DNA from: F-183 sp964627455
GTDB lineage: Bacteria > Acidobacteriota > Terriglobia > Bryobacterales > Bryobacteraceae
DNA length: 64,000 nucleotides
NCBI GenBank assembly: GCA_964627455.1
Contig: CAZVKC010000001.1
Coordinates: forward strand, 62,001 to 126,000
Direction of reading: 5' to 3'
The position numbers and the translations under genes are program-made. Below the pieces are notes generated by a model. It worked only from the letters and a program-made list of their open reading frames with translations. It was not told the DNA's origin and did not search any database. Below are positions 61,906-64,000 of the stretch, piece after piece (the first letter of the stretch is position 1; every line of letters starts with the position of its first letter).

Positions 61906-64000
61906 GCGCGGGCCGCTCCTTCCCCACCGGACAGCGGGATCCAGGCTTCTACCGTGGTTCCCTCACCCGGCCGGCTTTCCATCTTCAATTTGCCGCCAAA
62001 CCGCTTGGCGCGTTCCTGCATGACTACGACTCCGTAATGTCCAGCCGTCATACTTCGTTCGATATCGCCTTCGAAGCCACGCCCATCGTCCTGCACGGCG
62101 ACGCGAACGGCATCCGGCGCGTACACGAGCCGGACTGTAATCCGCGTAGGGGCCGCGTGCCGGGCTGCGTTCGAGATCGCTTCCTGGCAAATCCGCAGAA
62201 GATTATGCCGGAGTTCGACCGGTAGATCCTTTTCATCGCCTTCGACGGTCACCTCGCCGGCGATCCCTCTGAGTTCCGTCATGTTGGCGAGCGAATCCCG
62301 AATCGCCATCGACAAGGTTTCGCCTTCCGGCCGGCTGTCGCGGAGATCCCAGATCACGCGCCTGGCCTCCGCCCGGTAATGATGGACCATCTTCCTGGTC
62401 ACCTCCAGGATCTCGGCGGAGCGCCCGGGTTGGCCGGCCAGGCTGGCGAGCGCCGCTTCCAATTGCAGCGAGATGGCGGAAAATCCCGCCACAAGCGTGT
62501 CGTGCCATTCCCTGCCGATGCGGTTCCGTTCTTCGGTGACGGCGGCGTAGCGGCCCCGCACCGTGTGAAGCCGCCAGCGGTAAGCCCCGGCGCCCGCTCC
62601 CGCGGCCGCGAACACCAGCAGCGCCAGGAACCACCACGTCTGGTGGAAGCGCGGCTGCTGGCGCACCCGCAGCGAAACCGCGGTGCTCCATTCCCCCAAC
62701 GGGTCGCGCGCCTGGACCTCGAAGGTGTGAGGGCCAGGCGGCAATTCATTGTAGGGTGCGCTGCGATCCGGCCCTGCCTCGACCCACTGTGGATCGAAGC
62801 CCGTCATCCGGTAGCGAAACTGCAAGCTGTGTGCGGACGAGAGGCGAATGGCGGAGAAATGAATCTGCAGATTCCGGGTCCCGGGCGAGAGTTCGATAGG
62901 CTGTCCGTCACCGAACCGCAATGGGCCTGATTCCGAGACTGCGTCCTCAATGACGACCCGCGGAGGCGCCAGTTGCGGGCCTTCCCTCGGACCGATCCGT
63001 ACGAAGCCCTTGGCGGTCGGAAACCAGAGATTGCCTTCGTGGTCCCTCCAGCCGGCGGGTTGGGAGAGGCCATGGCATTCAATCGTCCGCATGCCGTCCT
63101 CCTGACCATACGTGCGGATTGCCAGTTTAGCCTCCGTACCCGACAGCACACCTTCGACGGTCTCCGCATTCAGTTGGAAAATTCCCCGCGGCGAACTCAC
63201 GAAGAAAGAACCATCGCCACCCTCGAGGATCCGGTAGAGAGGGTGCTCAGGCAAACCGTTTCGCCGCCCGAGTAGCTTGCTTGCGCCGTCCTGGAATACA
63301 ACGGCGATCGTGCCGGCCGACGTGGAGGCCCAGATCCGTCCCTTCGAGTCTTCGAGGATCGATTCGATGCGGTCCCGAGTAACAGGCGATTCCGGTTTCC
63401 CGGGAAAACTGATCTTCATCAGTCCGGCCGCTGTTCCCGCCCAGATCGTTCCGCGCTTGTCTTCGAGCAGTGCGGTTACTTCGGTCTCCGGCAGAAGCGG
63501 CGCAGGAGGCGGATCCTCGGGGACCCCACGCGCAAAACGGAATATGCCCTGGTCGGTGGTTCCGACCCAAAGGGAGCCGTCCCGGCTGAACAGCAGGGAC
63601 GAGACGCGGTGATAAGGCGAATCCGGAACGGCGCCGTATCGGCGATAGGTCCGGCCGTCGAAACCCGACAAACCCTCCCAGTTGCCAATCCATTGATGTC
63701 CCGCTTTGTCGAAGGCCATGGCGCGCACCGTGAAGTAGAGCGTGGGGAGGGGAAGCGGCTGCGGGGTGAGGACCCCGCCATCCAGCCGGTAGAGTCCGCC
63801 ACGCCAGGTGCCCAGCCACAGATCGCCGCGCGGATCTGCCGCGACAGTCGCCGCATAGTTGCCGGCCAGTCCTTCGGCTGCGCCGAACGGAACCACATGC
63901 GTTTGCCGCCAGCGTCCGAGCCCGCCGCTACGCATTCCAATCCAGATGTTGCCTTCATTATCGCTGGCAAGAGTCCGGATGAAATCGTCGGGAAGTCCGT
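61902..64000 (-). CDS. Sensor histidine kinase with two-component-regulator propeller, partial (N-terminus beyond the window)
   Basis: The frame is open at the window end: codons upstream of the ATG at 63935 read GLPDDFIRTLASDNEGNIWI, a further propeller repeat, so the gene starts outside. Visible part: several Reg_prop repeats (GDLWLGTWRGGLYRLDGG, GHQWIGNWEGLSGFDG), Y_Y_Y domain (RFRYRMTGFDPQWVEAG-like region near the middle), a TM helix (WWFLALLVFAAAGAGAGA), HisKA_3 with RIGREWHDTLVAGFSAISLQ, and an HATPase end (NAARHAAP, DDGRGFEGD). HATPase N and G boxes are present. It senses a periplasmic ligand, probably a sugar, and phosphorylates the NarL-type partner. Confidence 0.93.
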   Translation of the reverse strand, partial: GLPDDFIRTLASDNEGNIWIGMRSGGLGRWRQTHVVPFGAAEGLAGNYAATVAADPRGDLWLGTWRGGLYRLDGGVLTPQPLPLPTLYFTVRAMAFDKAGHQWIGNWEGLSGFDGRTYRRYGAVPDSPYHRVSSLLFSRDGSLWVGTTDQGIFRFARGVPEDPPPAPLLPETEVTALLEDKRGTIWAGTAAGLMKISFPGKPESPVTRDRIESILEDSKGRIWASTSAGTIAVVFQDGASKLLGRRNGLPEHPLYRILEGGDGSFFVSSPRGIFQLNAETVEGVLSGTEAKLAIRTYGQEDGMRTIECHGLSQPAGWRDHEGNLWFPTAKGFVRIGPREGPQLAPPRVVIEDAVSESGPLRFGDGQPIELSPGTRNLQIHFSAIRLSSAHSLQFRYRMTGFDPQWVEAGPDRSAPYNELPPGPHTFEVQARDPLGEWSTAVSLRVRQQPRFHQTWWFLALLVFAAAGAGAGAYRWRLHTVRGRYAAVTEERNRIGREWHDTLVAGFSAISLQLEAALASLAGQPGRSAEILEVTRKMVHHYRAEARRVIWDLRDSRPEGETLSMAIRDSLANMTELRGIAGEVTVEGDEKDLPVELRHNLLRICQEAISNAARHAAPTRITVRLVYAPDAVRVAVQDDGRGFEGDIERSMTAGHYGVVVMQERAKRFGGKLKMESRPGEGTTVEAWIPLSGGEGAARA

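Overview
The window is about 62-65% GC, densely coded, and reads as a soil Acidobacterium of the Bryobacterales/Solibacter type. The support is the combination of genes: an ECF sigma factor next to a TPR serine/threonine kinase, a PEP-CTERM protein, a DUF1501 plus PSCyt1/DUF1549/DUF1553 pair, a very large Oar-like TonB-dependent receptor, a propeller-type hybrid sensor kinase with a NarL regulator, and a bifunctional homocysteine methyltransferase/MTHFR. This assignment is inference from gene content; no rRNA or tRNA gene is visible. The sequence is a draft scaffold with seven 100-N gaps. Four of them (10713, 23101, 38351, 48632) are flanked by the same 55 bp on both sides, so they are unmerged contig overlaps, and the genes they cut are intact once 155 bp is removed.

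Layout. 1-3.5 kb: end of an ECF sigma gene, a PEP-CTERM protein, a membrane-anchored Ser/Thr kinase. 3.5-7.6 kb (minus): M28 peptidase, TsaC, homocysteine methyltransferase/MTHFR. 7.7-8.9 kb: purple-acid-phosphatase-like enzyme. 9.0-15.6 kb (plus): a compact aromatic amino acid operon trpC-trpF-trpB-trpA-chorismate mutase-DAHP synthase-prephenate dehydrogenase, then an exported RraA-like protein. 15.6-17.9 kb (minus): small conserved protein, putative lipoprotein, B12-binding radical SAM enzyme. 18-21 kb (minus): acyl-CoA dehydrogenase, enoyl-CoA hydratase, MscS channel. 21-26.2 kb: two small membrane proteins, then the DUF1501 and PSCyt pair. 26.2-33.9 kb: AhpD/SnoaL fusion, biotin-dependent carboxyltransferase, a cold-shock-domain protein, and an acyl-CoA synthetase/AtuA/AtuA-like small protein/enoyl-CoA hydratase operon.

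34-42 kb: gapped secreted protein, aldo/keto reductase, glutaminase-type secreted enzyme, a HigBA-like toxin-antitoxin pair, and a minus-strand operon of an ATP-grasp enzyme, a GCS2/YbdK-like carboxylate-amine ligase and an M29-like aminopeptidase. 42.2-45.9 kb: an exported three-gene operon of two DUF4384-like proteins and a caspase-PEGA-TPR protein. 46-50 kb (minus): TetR regulator, threonine synthase, dienelactone-hydrolase-like enzyme, BtuF-like protein. 50.2-64 kb (minus): a carbohydrate-use locus: sensor kinase and NarL regulator, Oar-like receptor, two paralogous FAD oxidoreductases, an MFS transporter, and a GH16 / five-bladed-propeller glycosidase fusion. It probably senses, imports and breaks down a polysaccharide or its uronic/acid sugars.

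The most interesting candidates for undescribed biology are the exported caspase/DUF4384 operon, the ATP-grasp/amine-ligase/aminopeptidase operon, the cold-shock-domain protein with an unknown N-terminal domain, and an identical 14-bp inverted-repeat motif (TGCATACGAATGCA) that overlaps the start codon of two unrelated genes.
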